64,000 nucleotides of DNA from Gari tellinella (GCA_922989275.2 OV277859.1:89710198-89774197), one strand, 5' to 3'; positions 1 through 11,029 are shown, numbered from the stretch's first letter. Program-made: numbers and translations. Notes: generated from the sequence alone by a model not told the origin.

Positions 1-40
1 AGTCCTTCCTGAAAAAGGAGTTTGCATTCACATCTGATGT
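1..40 (+). CDS. Tyrosine kinase exon (3' part)
   Basis: Reads (x)AG then S-F-L-K-K-E-F-A-F-T-S-D and the first two bases of a Val codon, followed by donor GTAAGT at 41-46. The residues fit the segment between APE and the D-V-W of alpha-F in tyrosine kinases. The exon continues upstream of the window. Confidence 0.82.
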
Positions 41-3000
41 GTAAGTAGAAGTTATGATGTCTATAAAGATGTCACCCTATCTTTAAAATATTCAATCCTA
101 TCAATGAGTATACTCCTCATTTACAAACAGTGTATCAGTGAAAACATTCTATCATGATCACTTATAGACCCACTTAGGATATTATAGTCGGGTGGCGGCT
201 GGGGACAGGCTGAGAGTAAAGCAGAAAACTCTTTTTATACGCCCGTCTTTAGACGGGACGTATTATGTCCTGGCGCTGTCTGTCCGTCTGTCCGCACCAC
301 TAAAGTGGGTTAGAGGGCCAGATAACGGTAAACATAACAAAAGAAGACAATAGAGTTCATTCCGTAACAATACACTAAGGGGCCGTGGCCCATTATTCGA
401 ACAAAAGAAAATAACAAAAGAAAAGGCCCTCTAACCCAATTTGGTGGCACGTCCGTCCGTCTGTCCGTCCGTTAACTTTTTCATGTCCGCTCTCTAACTC
501 AAAGAAATTTAGTCCAATCCTTTTGAAACTTGGTCAAAACGTGTATGGCCATAATATCTCGGTCAAGTTTGATAACCAGCAAGATCGACCCAGACATTCA
601 AGAGTTATGCCCCTTTTTCGTCAAAAACGGGCATTTTAGTTTGTCTGCTCTCTAACTCAAACAAATTTATTTTAATCCTTTGGAAACTTTGTCAGCATGT
701 GTATGACCATAATATCTCGGTCAAGTTCGATAACCAGCAGGATTGCTCCAGACATTCAAGAGTTATGCCCCTTTTTTCGTAAAAACCGGGCATATTTTAG
801 TTTGTCCGCTCTCTAACTCAAACAAATTCATTTCAATCCTTTTGAAACTTTATCAACATGTGTATGACCATAATATCTCGGTCAAGTTCGATAACCAGCA
901 GGATTGCCAGAGACATTCAAGAGTTATGCCCCTTTTTTGTAAAAAACGGGCATATTTTAGTTTGTCAGCTCTCTAACTCAAACAAATATATTCCAATCCT
1001 TATGAAACTTGTTCAGCATGTGTATGACCATAATGTCTCGGTCAAGTTTAATAACCAGCAAGATTGCCTTAGAGATTTAAGAGTTATGCCCCTTTTTCGT
1101 AAAAAACGGGCATATTTTAATTTGTCCGCGCCCTTACTCAAATAAATTTATTCCAATCCTTTTGAAACTTGGTCAGCATGTGTATGACCATAATGTCTCG
1201 GTTATGTTCCATAAACAGCTAGATGGCGGCAGACAGTTAAGAATTATGCCTCTTTTTTCATTTTAAACGGGCATTTTTTAGTTGGTCCGCTCTCTAACTC
1301 AAACAAATTTATTCCAATCCTTTTGAAACTTGGTCAGCATGTGTATTACCATAATGTCTCGGTTATGTTATATAACCAGCAAGATTGCGCCAGACATACA
1401 AGAGTTATGCCCCTTATTTTGTCAAAAACGGGCATTTCTTAGTTTGTCCGCTCTCTAACTCAAAGAAATTTATATAAATCCTTTTGAAACTTGGTCAACA
1501 TGTGTATGACCATAATGTCTCGGTCAAGTTTGTTAACCAGCAAGATTGCCCCTGACAATCAAGAGTTATGCCCCTTTTATCGTCAAAAACAGGCATTTTT
1601 TTGTTTGTCCGCTCTCTTTCTCAAACAAATTTATTCCAATCCTTTTGAAACTTGGACAGCATATGACCCCTAACTTTCAGGGTTCTTTCCCTTTTGTTCA
1701 CTTTACCTTGATAGGGTTTTAGTATGACTACATTCTAAGATCGATAAGACGGGCGTATAATGTGCCCGGCTTGCGGTGCTCTTGTTGCTTTGCTCTTATC
1801 TTGCTTTAAGCAGTCACCTGTCTTAAATAACAAAACCTCTAAGTGGTCCCGGTAGAGAGAGTTTATTGTATTTACTTGATTGGTATTACAAGTTTAACCA
1901 TGATAGCTCTAAAGGAAACTTATTTAACTCTTTGACCGGTGCTAAATTACTTGAACTTTTTGGAGATTTTGGGAAAACATCATGACCATTGTCTCTACTG
2001 TATTTATCTACAATTTTGCTACAACCAGTGTATATAATGTTTTGTGCAATAAAACCATCCTATCGTATCATACATCAGGGCTCCAGATAAGAAGATGTAA
2101 TTTGAACAAATCCAACACTTTCTCACTCATTTTACCACCAAGGCCTATGGTGTTACTACTCATTAGAATCATCTCGAAGAGACAATTCTAACGAGTAGTG
2201 ACACCACAGGGTTTACTTGAAAAATAAAGATTTTAGTTTTTGAAATACCCCCCTTATCTGGAGCCCTGGTACATGCATGTATATGTGATAATTTCTTTTG
2301 CTAGGTGGACGCTTGGCCTTTTGTTTTGGGAGATATTCACTCTTGGCAAGAAGCCGTTTGACGGACTTGAGCTGAACGCTCACCAACAAGCTGTGATGGA
2401 TGGAGTGAGACCGTCCAAACCTCCCCTGGCCCACTTTACCCTGTGAGTCAAGTATCTCATTATGACAAATTAACCCATTACCCCATAAATACACCTTTTT
2501 ACGCCTTTTATTAATTCCTCTACTGAAGAAAATAGTTCCAATGTATACTGTCACAAATAAAAATCATAAGAAATATTTACTATATTTTAGCAGATAAAAG
2601 CTTAAAGCAGGCTGAAAGTAAAGCAGAATGCGCCTTAAGGTGCATTCTGCTTTACTTTCAACATTCTTTAAGAGGTCACACATCTTTTAAACTAGAAACA
2701 GGCTATGGGGTATTGGGTTAACCCATTTGTGCCCACGATCACATATATGGGATATAGGCAAACAGTGTAGACTCTGATCAGATGTCGCATTATGCGACAT
2801 CTGATCAGAGTTTACACTGTTTTCTGATAGGAATTTCAGTATAGAAAAAAATAAAAATGAAAATTTTGACCATGCATCCCTTTAATAAAAAATGGATTAA
2901 TCCAATATATAAACATGGAAGAATCCACTGGGTATAATGGGGCAAAGACTGCTACTGTATTTCATCCAAGTCTTGGGCCACCCTTAATGATTTCTGAATA

Positions 3001-6000
3001 TAATTTTTTTCCTGCCTCTAATTTTGGACCACCTAAAAACGCCATTTGATTTTTTTACATTTTCTAGAGATGTCGCATTATTGGCGACTCTGGCATATGC
3101 TTATATTCTTCAATGACTCTCATTTTGAGCGCTTATTTCCATAACCAGAACAGTTAATTGGATAAGAATACGGCCGATAGTGTCATTAAAATTGTTTGGA
3201 ATGCATAAACCAACATTGTTTGTTTGTTATCCCATAACAGAACAGAACTTTATTCACTCAGTCATACAAAGTACGAAACAAGAGGTTGATACAGTTCACA
3301 CATACACAATATAAGTGATCAACATGGTTGTTAGGCTAGGTTGTATAATTATGATGAATTTTGAAAAGATCCAAAACACTGGAATAGAGAAAAACTTGGG
3401 GAAAAGATTTCTTCGTTATATTATTTATAACTCACATTTGTTTTAGGTCCACTTTAAAGGGGGAATTAACTTATTTTGCCTATTTGCTTAGACTATTTTC
3501 TTCTTCTTCTTCTTTTTTCTTCTGAGAGTTAACTACTACTTATATGTTTTCAAACATTCATTTAGCTTTCATACAAAGTTCCTAATACAACATGCTTGTA
3601 AACAGTGAAACAATATAACATCTATTACTCGCCATACATATACACACAAACCTTTCTATATATTCTTCATTTTCAATTTACAATTAGGTCTGTATAATTC
3701 TATATTTGGTTATTAAGAGTTGAATTTTACAATATATTGCACGAATGCTTACAGTGCAGACCCTGGTCAGGGGGCTTATTCAGGAGCTCTCTGATCTTGG
3801 TTTACACTGCTAGCATAGTGCAACTGTTCTATACACAGGTACCCTGGTGCTAAATTTCGAGTTACTCGTTTCTAGGGCTCAGTTAATTATAGGTTTACAA
3901 GTTAAATAATAGAATTTAATGTAGATAAGACGTTTAAAATATTTTCACTGGTTGTAACGTAGTTGTCTTAATTAGTTTTATGCCATACTAATACTTATAA
4001 TAGTACCTCTTTATGTCGCAACCTATCGAAACGAAACACAGGGATAAACTAAAGGTATATAGAGTTGCGTGAACAAATATTTAACCTTTATCCTGCTGAT
4101 CGAGACTCCATTGATTTTTGCAAACAGTTTGGATCCAGATCAGACGCCGCGTAACGCGGCGTCTGAACTGAACCCAAACTGTTTGACACTCGTCTTTAAG
4201 TTTCTATAATTCAAAACTGTATAAATCTAAATCTAACAAAGTTTGCAGACGACAATTTCGGAGCAGACGACTTTACAGCAGGAAAATGGTTAATACAGAA
4301 GTTAACATATTTGTGTTCGGACACAATGCAGCATTATTCTGGTAAGTGTTAATGAGTGCCTTTTCAATAATATGTCATACACGAACCCTTTGCCTGTCTG
4401 TCACTACTTGACTGATACTTGCAAACAGTCTGGATCAAAGCTGTTTGACATTCATTTTCTGGTTCCATCAATTGAAAAATGTAATAAATCTGAATTTCAC
4501 CAAATTTGAGGTCTACAATTTCAAAGCTGACGAAGCATAAGCAAGTTGACAATAAAGTAGAAAGTCCACCTTACCCTTTGAACGCTAGTCACCCATATAT
4601 GTGCTATTTGCAAACAGTGTACCTTAGAATAGTACACTAGGTCTAGGCAAACTGTGAAGACCCTGATCAGAGGGCTCCTAAAGGAGCCCTCTGATCAGGG
4701 TCTGCACTGTTTGTCATTTTGTAATACATTTACAAAAACAATCCTAAATTGTCAGAAACAAACCAGACAAAATTGGAAATTAGATTGGTCCATTTGAATC
4801 TTCAGGGAGTAAAAGGTTAAAGAGCTTTTTCCTAATACATGTAGCATGGGTTCAGTATGGCCTTACAAATCTTAACAGAGAAAATAAGTAAACAATGTTT
4901 GCCAGTTCAAGCCATATCTTGAATTTGACTAGCCTTCTTCATTGCATTTCATATTTCATTTTATTCAATAATCATTTTTGATTAAAATTGTTTGTATTTC
5001 TTTTCTGTGTACAGATATCGCTTGATGAAGAGTTGTTGGCGATATGACACTGAAGATCGACCTACGGCACAAAACTTACTGCAGCAATTAATTAGTTTAC
5101 AGGTAAGGGTTACACTTCATGCAGATTCTGTAAGTTGACTAGCATCTCTGTACAAACAGTCAACACAGTGCAAACCAGTTGATGTGATCTAGTATTAGCA
5201 CACGTCTGTGGTATCAGGGATTGTCAGTTTGATCCCTAGCCGGACCAAGTATTTCGGATGAGACGTTATAAACTGATGCCTGATGTATCAGTGCTTTACA
5301 GTGGGTAGCCAAAAGAACCAGGGAACTCTGTTGATCTGTTGATAATAAGAGTAGGGCATCGCGCCCATGTTTTAATGGTTCTTTCCCTTTCGGGCATCTA
5401 ATTAGCCCATAGATGGCAGAAATGGTCGTTAACAAACAAACAAACTGTTTCATACCTGAGGATTTATGCACATTCAAGCAGAAATGTCCTTTAGTGTTTA
5501 TTCAAAAAATAAATATGAAATGATTGAACTGTTCCTATGTACTATTTTGCTCTATGCAGTGAGGCCTTATCAGAGAAAATAATGACATGGTTATCTTTGA
5601 TAAATGCCTAAAGAGGTGGATATATCAGATATGAGCAATTCTATTACAGTACAGTCAAACTTGCTGATGCGACCACATGTATTAAGCGACCTTTGTGTTA
5701 AGCAGCCGGTTTGAATCCCGCCGGATTGTTTTTACTATATAAATTGAGTGTATTCAACGACTTTTGCCTAACGCGTCCAGCGACCGGTGTTTTTTCGTCC
5801 CAAACAACACTTTTCGTTTTATTAAACGACCGCCTCGGGGTTAAAAGGTCATAATTGATCAATTATGTCCAAACATTTGACATCTTTTCACACTTATTCG
5901 CAATTAAGATCGGTGTTTCTCAATTTCATGAAAGGTGTGAAAACGTACGCAAAATCGAAAGTTATTTTTTACGGGAAACTTCGACAAACTCCGTCAAGCA

Positions 6001-7123
6001 CGAAACTTAAGTAAATTGTTTCGAAATCGATTGCCGCTGTCGGTGTCTATGAATCTAAAGGTTTGACATCTATTAATTTGATTCCGTAGACCCTCTGCTG
6101 TTTTTATGGCGACTTCCTTTCAACGCCGGTTCGACAGCCATTTTTATTTTTTTGAAGAATCACCCATACGTCACGTGTACAAAACATGTGAAGTTCTCGA
6201 GAGGTGTGTCGGAAATCCCGTGTTTTATTGGTTGGTCTCTTGTAAACAAAGAAACCGTATTCCCGCCTTTTACGCCTGGGCTATACCGAATAATAACGAG
6301 CCATATCACATTGAAAACACCGGTTCTTGTCCGATCACCGAAGTTAAGCAACGTCGAGCCCAGTTAGTACTTGGATGGGTGACCGACTGCGTAGACTTAA
6401 AGAAAAGTCCATTCAACAATAGGCATGATGCTGACAATTGTCCCAATCCTGAGACAACGGGATGATGCTTCTGATAAAGCTTATGCGGGACAATAAACCT
6501 TAGCAGAAACAACAACTGAACAAAAATAGAAGTTAGCCCAAGTTTGTGTTCTTTCGCGCATGCTCCGTCTCTCAATTTTTCACGGAATACCTGCTAGCCT
6601 AACATAGTAGGAACCGAAATCTATAAATAGTAACAAAGATCATATTCCTCAAGAATCATGTCAATTTCTCAGCGAATTAACGCACATGCTATCTGTTAAT
6701 TTGACATTGAAATAGCGAATCGTATATCAGCGTTTTTATTGTGTTATTGATAAATTCATACATATATCGACGTTTTTATGCAATTGCGGATAGAAAATCG
6801 ATTGATATTAAAATGTTAAAAGGGTAAGTTCAACTGTATGGACTATGTCAAGTTATTCAATTCAGATTAAGGACGAAAAAGATAACAACCCAAATCAATC
6901 ATTTTGTATTCAGCGGCCATTTTATTCAGCGACCACTTTAGAGCCGTCCCTTGGGTGGTCGCTTAATACAAGTTTGACTGTATATTAATTCCATCTTTTT
7001 ATTGTCGTTGTTAAAAAAGTTCATTTATCGACTTTTATATGATAAAGACTATATGATATATTTTTCATTGTTTCTTTACAGGGCCGACATACGGAGGCAG
7101 AAAACATTGTGGTGCATGTGTGA
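1..7123 (+). CDS. Protein-tyrosine kinase, C-terminal part (4 exons, 5'-truncated by window)
   Basis: The coding sequence joins 1-40, 2305-2442, 5015-5102 and 7082-7123. Together these encode the C-lobe of a tyrosine kinase: the stretch just after the APE motif (residues SFLKKEFAFTSDVW), the alpha-F helix with the invariant D-x-W, then LGLLFWEIFTLG, and finally CWRYDTEDRPTAQNLL, which is the CW-x6-RP signature with the conserved Arg of the C-lobe. A 13-residue tail ends in VVHV and a TGA stop. All introns are GT-AG and splice phases match (GT|G codes Val, CT|A codes Leu, then phase 0). Family knowledge: such C-lobes phosphorylate tyrosine on protein substrates. The catalytic loop, DFG motif and any ectodomain lie upstream of the window, so receptor and cytoplasmic types cannot be separated. 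Introns are filled with MITEs, SINEs and a Helentron-like element. Confidence 0.88.
235..1787 (+). mobile_element. Pearl/Helentron-like element with 8 tandem ~160-bp units
   Basis: The 5' end folds on itself (TTATACGCCCGTCTTTAGAC then GGGACGTATTATG). It is followed by a CTGTCTGTCCGTCTGTCC run. A core of eight ~160-bp repeats (486-1665) carries CTCTAACTCAAACAAATTTA and TTGATAACCAGCAAGATTGC. The 3' end, GACGGGCGTATAATGTGC, terminates in GCTCTTGTT. No protein is encoded. It lies in the first kinase intron of the window and splits an older MITE between two T residues. Confidence 0.7.
297..448 (+). mobile_element. Palindrome-ended insertion inside the Helentron-like element
   Basis: Ends are inverse copies: GCACCACTAAAGTGGGTTAG and CTAACCCAATTTGGTGGCAC. 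It interrupts the CCGTCTGTCC run. Short, non-coding, MITE-like. Confidence 0.5.
2076..2268 (+). mobile_element. Family D MITE
   Basis: Ends CAGGGCTCCAGATAAGA and its inverse TTATCTGGAGCCCTG, with a central palindrome around ACTACTCATTAGAATCRTCT. Flanks ATACAT and GTACAT look like a 6-bp target duplication with one change. Confidence 0.7.
2305..2442 (+). CDS. Tyrosine kinase exon: alpha-F to alpha-H region
   Basis: Acceptor TTTTGCTAG ends at 2304 and donor GTGAGT starts at 2443. The 138 bp encode WTLGLLFWEIFTLGKKPFDG and on to the ...GVRPSKPPLAHFT segment. This is typical tyrosine-kinase C-lobe sequence, with WE-x-FT-x-G and the substrate-proximal loop. One base completes the previous codon and two bases start the next. 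A family A MITE begins only 28 bp after the donor. Confidence 0.9.
2470..2721 (+). mobile_element. Family A MITE
   Basis: TTAA at both ends, TTAACCCATTACCCCATA terminus and its inverse, internal palindrome from CTTAAAGCAGGCTGAAAG. Lies just inside a kinase intron. Confidence 0.8.
2760..2830. repeat. Short hairpin
   Basis: AAACAGTGTAGACTCTGATC and GATCAGAGTTTACACTGTTT face each other around GATGTCGCATTATGCGACATC, the same type as the CAAACAGT cores elsewhere. Confidence 0.6.
3496..3531. repeat. Pyrimidine TTC microsatellite
   Basis: Run of CTT/TTC triplets in a kinase intron. Confidence 0.7.
4081..4293 (+). mobile_element. Family C MITE (TTAA, CAAACAGT core)
   Basis: TTAA at 4081 and 4290. 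Core hairpin GCAAACAGTTTGGATCCAGA around GACGCCGCGTAACGCGGCGTC at 4117-4190, followed by the GCAGACGACAATTTC-type arm. Confidence 0.7.
4644..4818 (+). mobile_element. Family C MITE, partial
   Basis: Hairpin of AGACCCTGATCAGAGGGCTC and its inverse around 4655-4715. The right arm ends at GGTTAA near 4818. Confidence 0.55.
5015..5102 (+). CDS. Tyrosine kinase exon: CW-x6-RP motif
   Basis: Acceptor TGTGTACAG ends at 5014 and donor GTAAGG starts at 5103. The exon encodes YRLMKSCWRYDTEDRPTAQN followed by LLQQLISLQ. The CW and RP residues are the hallmark of the alpha-H/alpha-I region of protein kinases. The exon ends in phase 0. Confidence 0.92.
5155..5450 (+). mobile_element. tRNA-derived SINE with AAAC tail
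   Basis: The head has a B-box-like AGTTTGATCCC at 5226-5236, preceded by a weak A-box region. The body contains a GTATCAGTGCTTTACAGTGG segment and AGCCCATAGATGGCAGAAAT, and the tail is an AAAC repeat. A second copy in the opposite direction is at 62884-63082. Confidence 0.65.
5652..6980 (+). mobile_element. TA-flanked non-autonomous DNA transposon carrying a 5S-like segment
   Basis: Ends CAGTCAAACTTG and CAAGTTTGACTG, flanked by TA on both sides (5650 and 6981), as in Tc1/mariner/pogo elements. The subterminal AAGCGACC / GGTCGCTTAATAC repeats face each other. The 1.33 kb interior holds no transposase frame but includes 5S rRNA-related sequence. Lies in a kinase intron. Confidence 0.72.
6301..6390 (+). 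pseudogene. 5S rRNA-derived segment (truncated 3')
   Basis: CCATATCACATTGAAAACAC, CGGTTCTTGTCCGATCACCG, AAGTTAAGCAACGTCGAGCC and TTAGTACTTGGATGGGTGAC follow the 5S rRNA order, including internal promoter boxes A and C. The match ends after GACCGACTGCG. Just upstream, CGCCTGGGCTATACCG (6273) resembles the normal 3' end of 5S, so the copy may be permuted or a remnant of a tandem junction. Not a functional 5S gene as it stands. Confidence 0.82.
7082..7123 (+). CDS. Tyrosine kinase terminal coding exon
   Basis: Acceptor TTTCTTTACAG ends at 7081. In phase 0 the exon reads GRHTEAENIVVHV and then TGA at 7121-7123, giving a very short tail after the kinase domain. The final VVHV has hydrophobic residues at positions 0 and -2, as in class II PDZ ligands. 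That function is only an inference. An overlapping frame stays open to 7322 but does not match the incoming phase. Confidence 0.72.
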   Translation, partial: GRHTEAENIVVHV

Positions 7124-7400
7124 AGTGTTGGCCAGCCTAGCTGTAAACAACATGCCTACTAACTACAACATGTGTACTAACTACAACAATAGATTATTAC
7201 TGAGTCTAACTGCCATAGGACTTATAAACAGAGTCCAGCCTTTGTTATACACAACAGCATCAACAAGAACAGTAACTGGAGAAAGAACTGGAACACTGAA
7301 TCAGCTGTCATTACTGGTGTAAAGAAACTGTACGGTTTTGAATATGTTGAATCTTTTCTATCATAGAAATGTTTTCAGAGTTAGGTAGCAGCTTAAAGCA
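7124..7400 (+). other. Probable 3' UTR of the tyrosine kinase gene
   Basis: Non-repetitive sequence follows directly after the stop codon. The 3' end of the transcript cannot be placed: AATAAA hexamers further on lie within MITEs, and no cleavage context was identified. Confidence 0.4.
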
Positions 7401-7461
7401 GGCTAAAAGTAAAGCAAAAATATCCCAAATTTTCCTTTGGGGGAATTTTGCATTATTTTAA

Positions 7462-7693
7462 CAGGGCTGCCATAAGTTGACATGAAAAATCCTAAGATTT
7501 CCAAATTTGCATTTTTCAAGTGCGATTTTACGAATCGTACCTTTACCCCATAGCCTTTTTCTTGTTTTGTTGACATGGGACTACTTAAAGCAGGCTGTAA
7601 GTAAAGCAGAATTACTTTTAGCCTGCTTTAAGCTACCATGAACTGGGGAAAAATCCGGAGATTTAGGAAAAATCCGGAGAAATGGCAGCCCTG
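7462..7693 (+). mobile_element. Family E MITE
   Basis: Ends CAGGGCTGCCATAAGTTGAC and AAATGGCAGCCCTG. Exact 6-bp flanking duplication TTTTAA. The core is the AAAGCAGG palindrome otherwise typical of family A. Confidence 0.8.
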
Positions 7694-7838
7694 TTTTAAG
7701 CCTTCTTTAAGCCTGACAAGGAAAAGGTGATGAAGTTTCTAGTGAGATTTACTATCAGTATGTGCAATGTCTTAGTATGATCAAACCTGTATTAAGAGAC
7801 AAAACAAATTAAAGGCAATTTTAAAGACAGGTAGAGGC

Positions 7839-8083
7839 TTTTCCCATTACCCCATATAGACACCTTTTTACGCCTTTGATTCATTCCTCCACTGAAGAAA
7901 ATAGTACCAATTCATACAGTCAAGGATTGTGTACTGTAAGAAACATTTTCTAGAATCTAGCAGATGGTAGCTTAAAGCTGGCTGAAAGTAAAGCAGAATG
8001 TGCTTTAAGATGCATTACACTTTACATTCAACCCGCGTTGAGTGGCCACCTGTTTTTAAAACAAGAAACAAGTAGTGGGTTAA
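7839..8083 (+). mobile_element. Family A MITE
   Basis: Left end CCCATTACCCCATA with degraded TTAA, right end GTGGGTTAA, with the AAAGC-x-GG palindrome between. Confidence 0.7.
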
Positions 8084-8130
8084 TGTAGAACAAAAGTGAC
8101 CAATCAAAAGATGAAATCTTGAAGTATAAT

Positions 8131-8349
8131 TTAACCCTTTACCTGATAGCCTGGTTCTAGTATTGAAGATAGGTGACTACTTAAGGCGCATTCAGCTTTA
8201 CATTCAACCTGCTTTAAGCTATAATGTGCTTGACTACAGAAAATATTCCCTATAATATATATTCATGACTGATTAAATTGGAACTTTTTTCTTCAGTGGA
8301 GGAATAAATCATATTCGCTAAAAGGCACTTCTATGGGGGAAAGGGTTAA
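8131..8349 (+). mobile_element. Family A MITE with one palindrome arm lost
   Basis: TTAACCCTTTACCTGATAG to GGGGGAAAGGGTTAA. The central hairpin is missing most of its left arm. Confidence 0.72.
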
Positions 8350-8653
8350 ACTTGTAAGCTAAATGCAGAGTAAAAGTAATGTCTTAAAATCCTTTTAGGA
8401 TCTTTGATTAGCATTAAGCCAAACCACCTGTCTTTATAGATTTCCATGCTTGTTCAATGAGTTGTCACTGAATACCTGTTTGATTATACCTATAGTATTT
8501 GATATTGTTAAGTTTGCATATTTGATCTTGTAATTCACATCTAAAAACAAAGTCATGTAACCACCTTTTGTACATGGTCTGCTTTCTAATATGAAGATCT
8601 AGATAGATAGATAGTGCTAGTATCAAATGTCAGTTCTGTATGTTCACCTAAAT

Positions 8654-8851
8654 CAGGGCTCCAGATAAGAGGGAGTAAACTGAACAAATCCAGTATTTTC
8701 TTCTCTATGTCAACACAAAATCCTATGGTGTCACTACTCATTAGAATCGTCTCGAAGAGACGATTCTAATGAGTAGTCACACCATAGGGTTTAATGCAGA
8801 CATAAAGATATGGTTTTTGAAATACATGTACTCCCCCTATCTGGAGCCTTG
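8654..8851 (+). mobile_element. Family D MITE with exact 6-bp duplication
   Basis: CAGGGCTCCAGATAAGAGGG to CTATCTGGAGCCTTG, flanked by CTAAAT at 8648-8653 and 8852-8857. The core palindrome is CATTAGAATCGTCTCGAAG and its inverse. Confidence 0.8.
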
Positions 8852-9079
8852 CTAAATGTTGTTTGATGTTTACCCGTGTTAAAACTCATGTACAGTCAAA
8901 CTTGTGTCATATGGTCATTCGGGGATAGATAATACAGTAGAACCTCATTAACTCGTTTTAGGTTTGACTCTTGATTTAAGTTATCAATTTGACTGTAATT
9001 AAGGTTATACTGTAAAACTGGTTTTATTCGCGAGAATATAATTTACGTGTTAATTCCTGAATGTGTTGCCTCGTGTCTC

Positions 9080-9175
9080 TAGTTTTGAAAATAGGTGACT
9101 TCTTAAAGCAGGTTGAAAGTAAAGGCACATGCTGCTTTACTTTCAGCCTGCTTTAAGCTACCACCTGCTAGAAAC
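9080..9175. repeat. AAAGCAGG hairpin fragment
   Basis: Isolated family A core (ACTTCTTAAAGCAGGTTGAA ... CTTTCAGCCTGCTTTAAGCT) without its terminal repeats. Confidence 0.55.
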
Positions 9176-9412
9176 ATTGCATGATGTCGCAAATTAATGC
9201 AAAATCGCATTACGCGAAATATTCATGATGCAAACAATACCTGTTTTACAGTACCCGCTTTCTTTATCAAGGCTACACATAAAGGCATGTGGAATCTTCA
9301 ATGTGGGCTTCAAGACCATGGACATCTATGATTAGGCTTTAATATTGGACAAGTAATGCAGAAAGTCCATAGAAAAGTGTCCTGCATTCATTTTGTTTGA
9401 TATTAGCCCATT

Positions 9413-9654
9413 ACTCCATCGTCTGTTTCTAGTTTTGAAGATAGGTGACTACTTAGAACAGGTTAAAAGTAAAGCAGAATGTGCCTATAGGCACATTCTG
9501 CTTTACTTTCAGCCTGTTTTAAGCTATCATCTGCAAGGATATAGAATTATTTTATTATAATACTTATTCATGACTGTATAAATTGGAGCTATTGTCTTTA
9601 GTGGAAGAATAAATTAAAGGCCTAAAAAGTCATATTTATGGGGTAATAGGTTAA
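9413..9654 (+). mobile_element. Family A MITE
   Basis: TTAGCCCATTACTCCATC to GGGGTAATAGGTTAA with a long perfect core palindrome at about 9450-9530. Confidence 0.75.
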
Positions 9655-9890
9655 GAAGTGACTTTTGTTTCATCCCTGAATGGGCATGTAATGCAAGTTT
9701 GACTGTGTGTTGAGATAATTGATAGTCTATGAAATAGAACTTCCTTAAATGTTAGAAATCTTTACCGTGTCAGGATAGGTCAGTGTACCAGGGCTGTATC
9801 TAATGTTTGTTGTCCTTACTTAAATTGAATGGACATTGTTTAGCATGGTGTCCAGTTTGGTCTCAGATCAGTTTAGCTGTAATGAAGTTC

Positions 9891-10093
9891 CAGGGCTGCC
9901 ATAACTTGATCATGAAAAATGCTAAGATTTCCAAATTTTCTATCTTCCAAGCAAGTACACTTAAAGCAGGTTGAAAGTAAAGCAGAATGCACCATAAGGT
10001 GCATTCTGCTTTACTTTCAACCTGCTTTAAGCTACCATCTGCTAGGATAAAACAACGGAGATTTTGGAAAAATCCGGAGAAAAGGCAGCCATG
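9891..10093 (+). mobile_element. Family E MITE
   Basis: CAGGGCTGCCATAACTTGA to AAAGGCAGCCATG, flanked by AAGTTC on both sides (6 bp). The AAAGCAGGTTGAAAGTAAAG core palindrome is intact. Confidence 0.8.
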
Positions 10094-10451
10094 AAGTTCT
10101 TATGAAAGAGTGAATTGTATAACAATTGTAGATTTGATTTTTGTTTAATTTCATAAAGTTTAATCCAAATGTACAGAAAGATTTTATAAACAAAAGTGTA
10201 TGCATTAGGTCGACTGAGTGGGATGGGGTTATGTTTGTTTATTAACATGGTCTTAGATATTGAGCATATTGCTCTGTAACACTGGCCGTATACCTGACAT
10301 CTGTAAAGTTGTAGATATTTCATATAGTTGACTTATAAGTCCCAGACCAGGATTAGATCCATGGTGTATCATACAAGTCTTCAGGTTAGACTATAACTAA
10401 TCTGTCTAGGGTCTGTTGTATTAGTGTTTCCTAGTCTCGACTGTTCACCCA

Positions 10452-10640
10452 TTCTCAAGGCTCCAGATAACAGGGGAGTAAACTAAAAACTTAGGTGAAA
10501 AAAAAATCTTCCAAACCCTATGCTGTGACTACTCATTAGAATCGTCTATTCGAGACGATTCTAATGAGTAGTCACAACATAGGTTTTAGTTGAGATATAA
10601 GATGAAAGTATTAGAAATACTCCCCCTTATCTGTTGCTAT
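10452..10640 (+). mobile_element. Family D MITE, degraded ends
   Basis: AGGCTCCAGATAACAGGGG to CCCCCTTATCTG around the ACTACTCATTAGAATCGTCT hairpin. Confidence 0.6.
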
Positions 10641-10705
10641 TGATGCATTCTGCCTACAATCTCACAGCTTCCAGTATATTTCCCTGCTCATGACTATGTC
10701 CCTTC

Positions 10706-10956
10706 TTAACCCTTTCCCACATAGCATATCTCTAGTATTGAATATAGGTGTCCACTTAAAGCAGGTTGAAAGTAAAGCAGAATGCGCTTTAAGCGCATTC
10801 TGCTTTACTTTCAGCCTGCTTTAAGCTATCATCTGCTAGAATATAGAACATATTTTGTATCATACATATTTATGAATGTATAAATTGGAACTATTTTCTT
10901 CAGGGCAAGAATAAACTGGATGCGCTAAAAGGCGCTTCTATTGGGGAAAGGGTTAA
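10706..10956 (+). mobile_element. Family A MITE, young subfamily
   Basis: TTAACCCTTTCCCACATAGC to GGGGAAAGGGTTAA. Nearly identical to the copy at 41731-41981. Confidence 0.82.
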
Positions 10957-11029
10957 TATCACTACAGTTAGAATTTTATTAAGAAGCCATCAATTTAATA
11001 TGGAAATCTTTTAAGCCAGGTTACAGGTT

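Larger units (their letters stand above)
181..1860 (+). mobile_element. Family J MITE split by the Helentron-like element
   Basis: The left half (about 181-234, AGTAAAGCAGAAAACTC) and right half (1788-1860, CTTGCTTTAAGCAGTCACCT, AAAACCTCT) together resemble the intact family J copy at 19182-19356. Confidence 0.45.

Noticed and set aside
6106..6465. 119-residue open frame
   Set aside because: It lies wholly in the TA-flanked transposon and overlaps the 5S-derived segment; the protein has no recognisable motif.
7002..7322. 106-residue open frame over the last kinase exon
   Set aside because: It crosses the splice acceptor and its frame does not fit the phase-0 exit of the preceding exon. It is probably intron plus 3' UTR.
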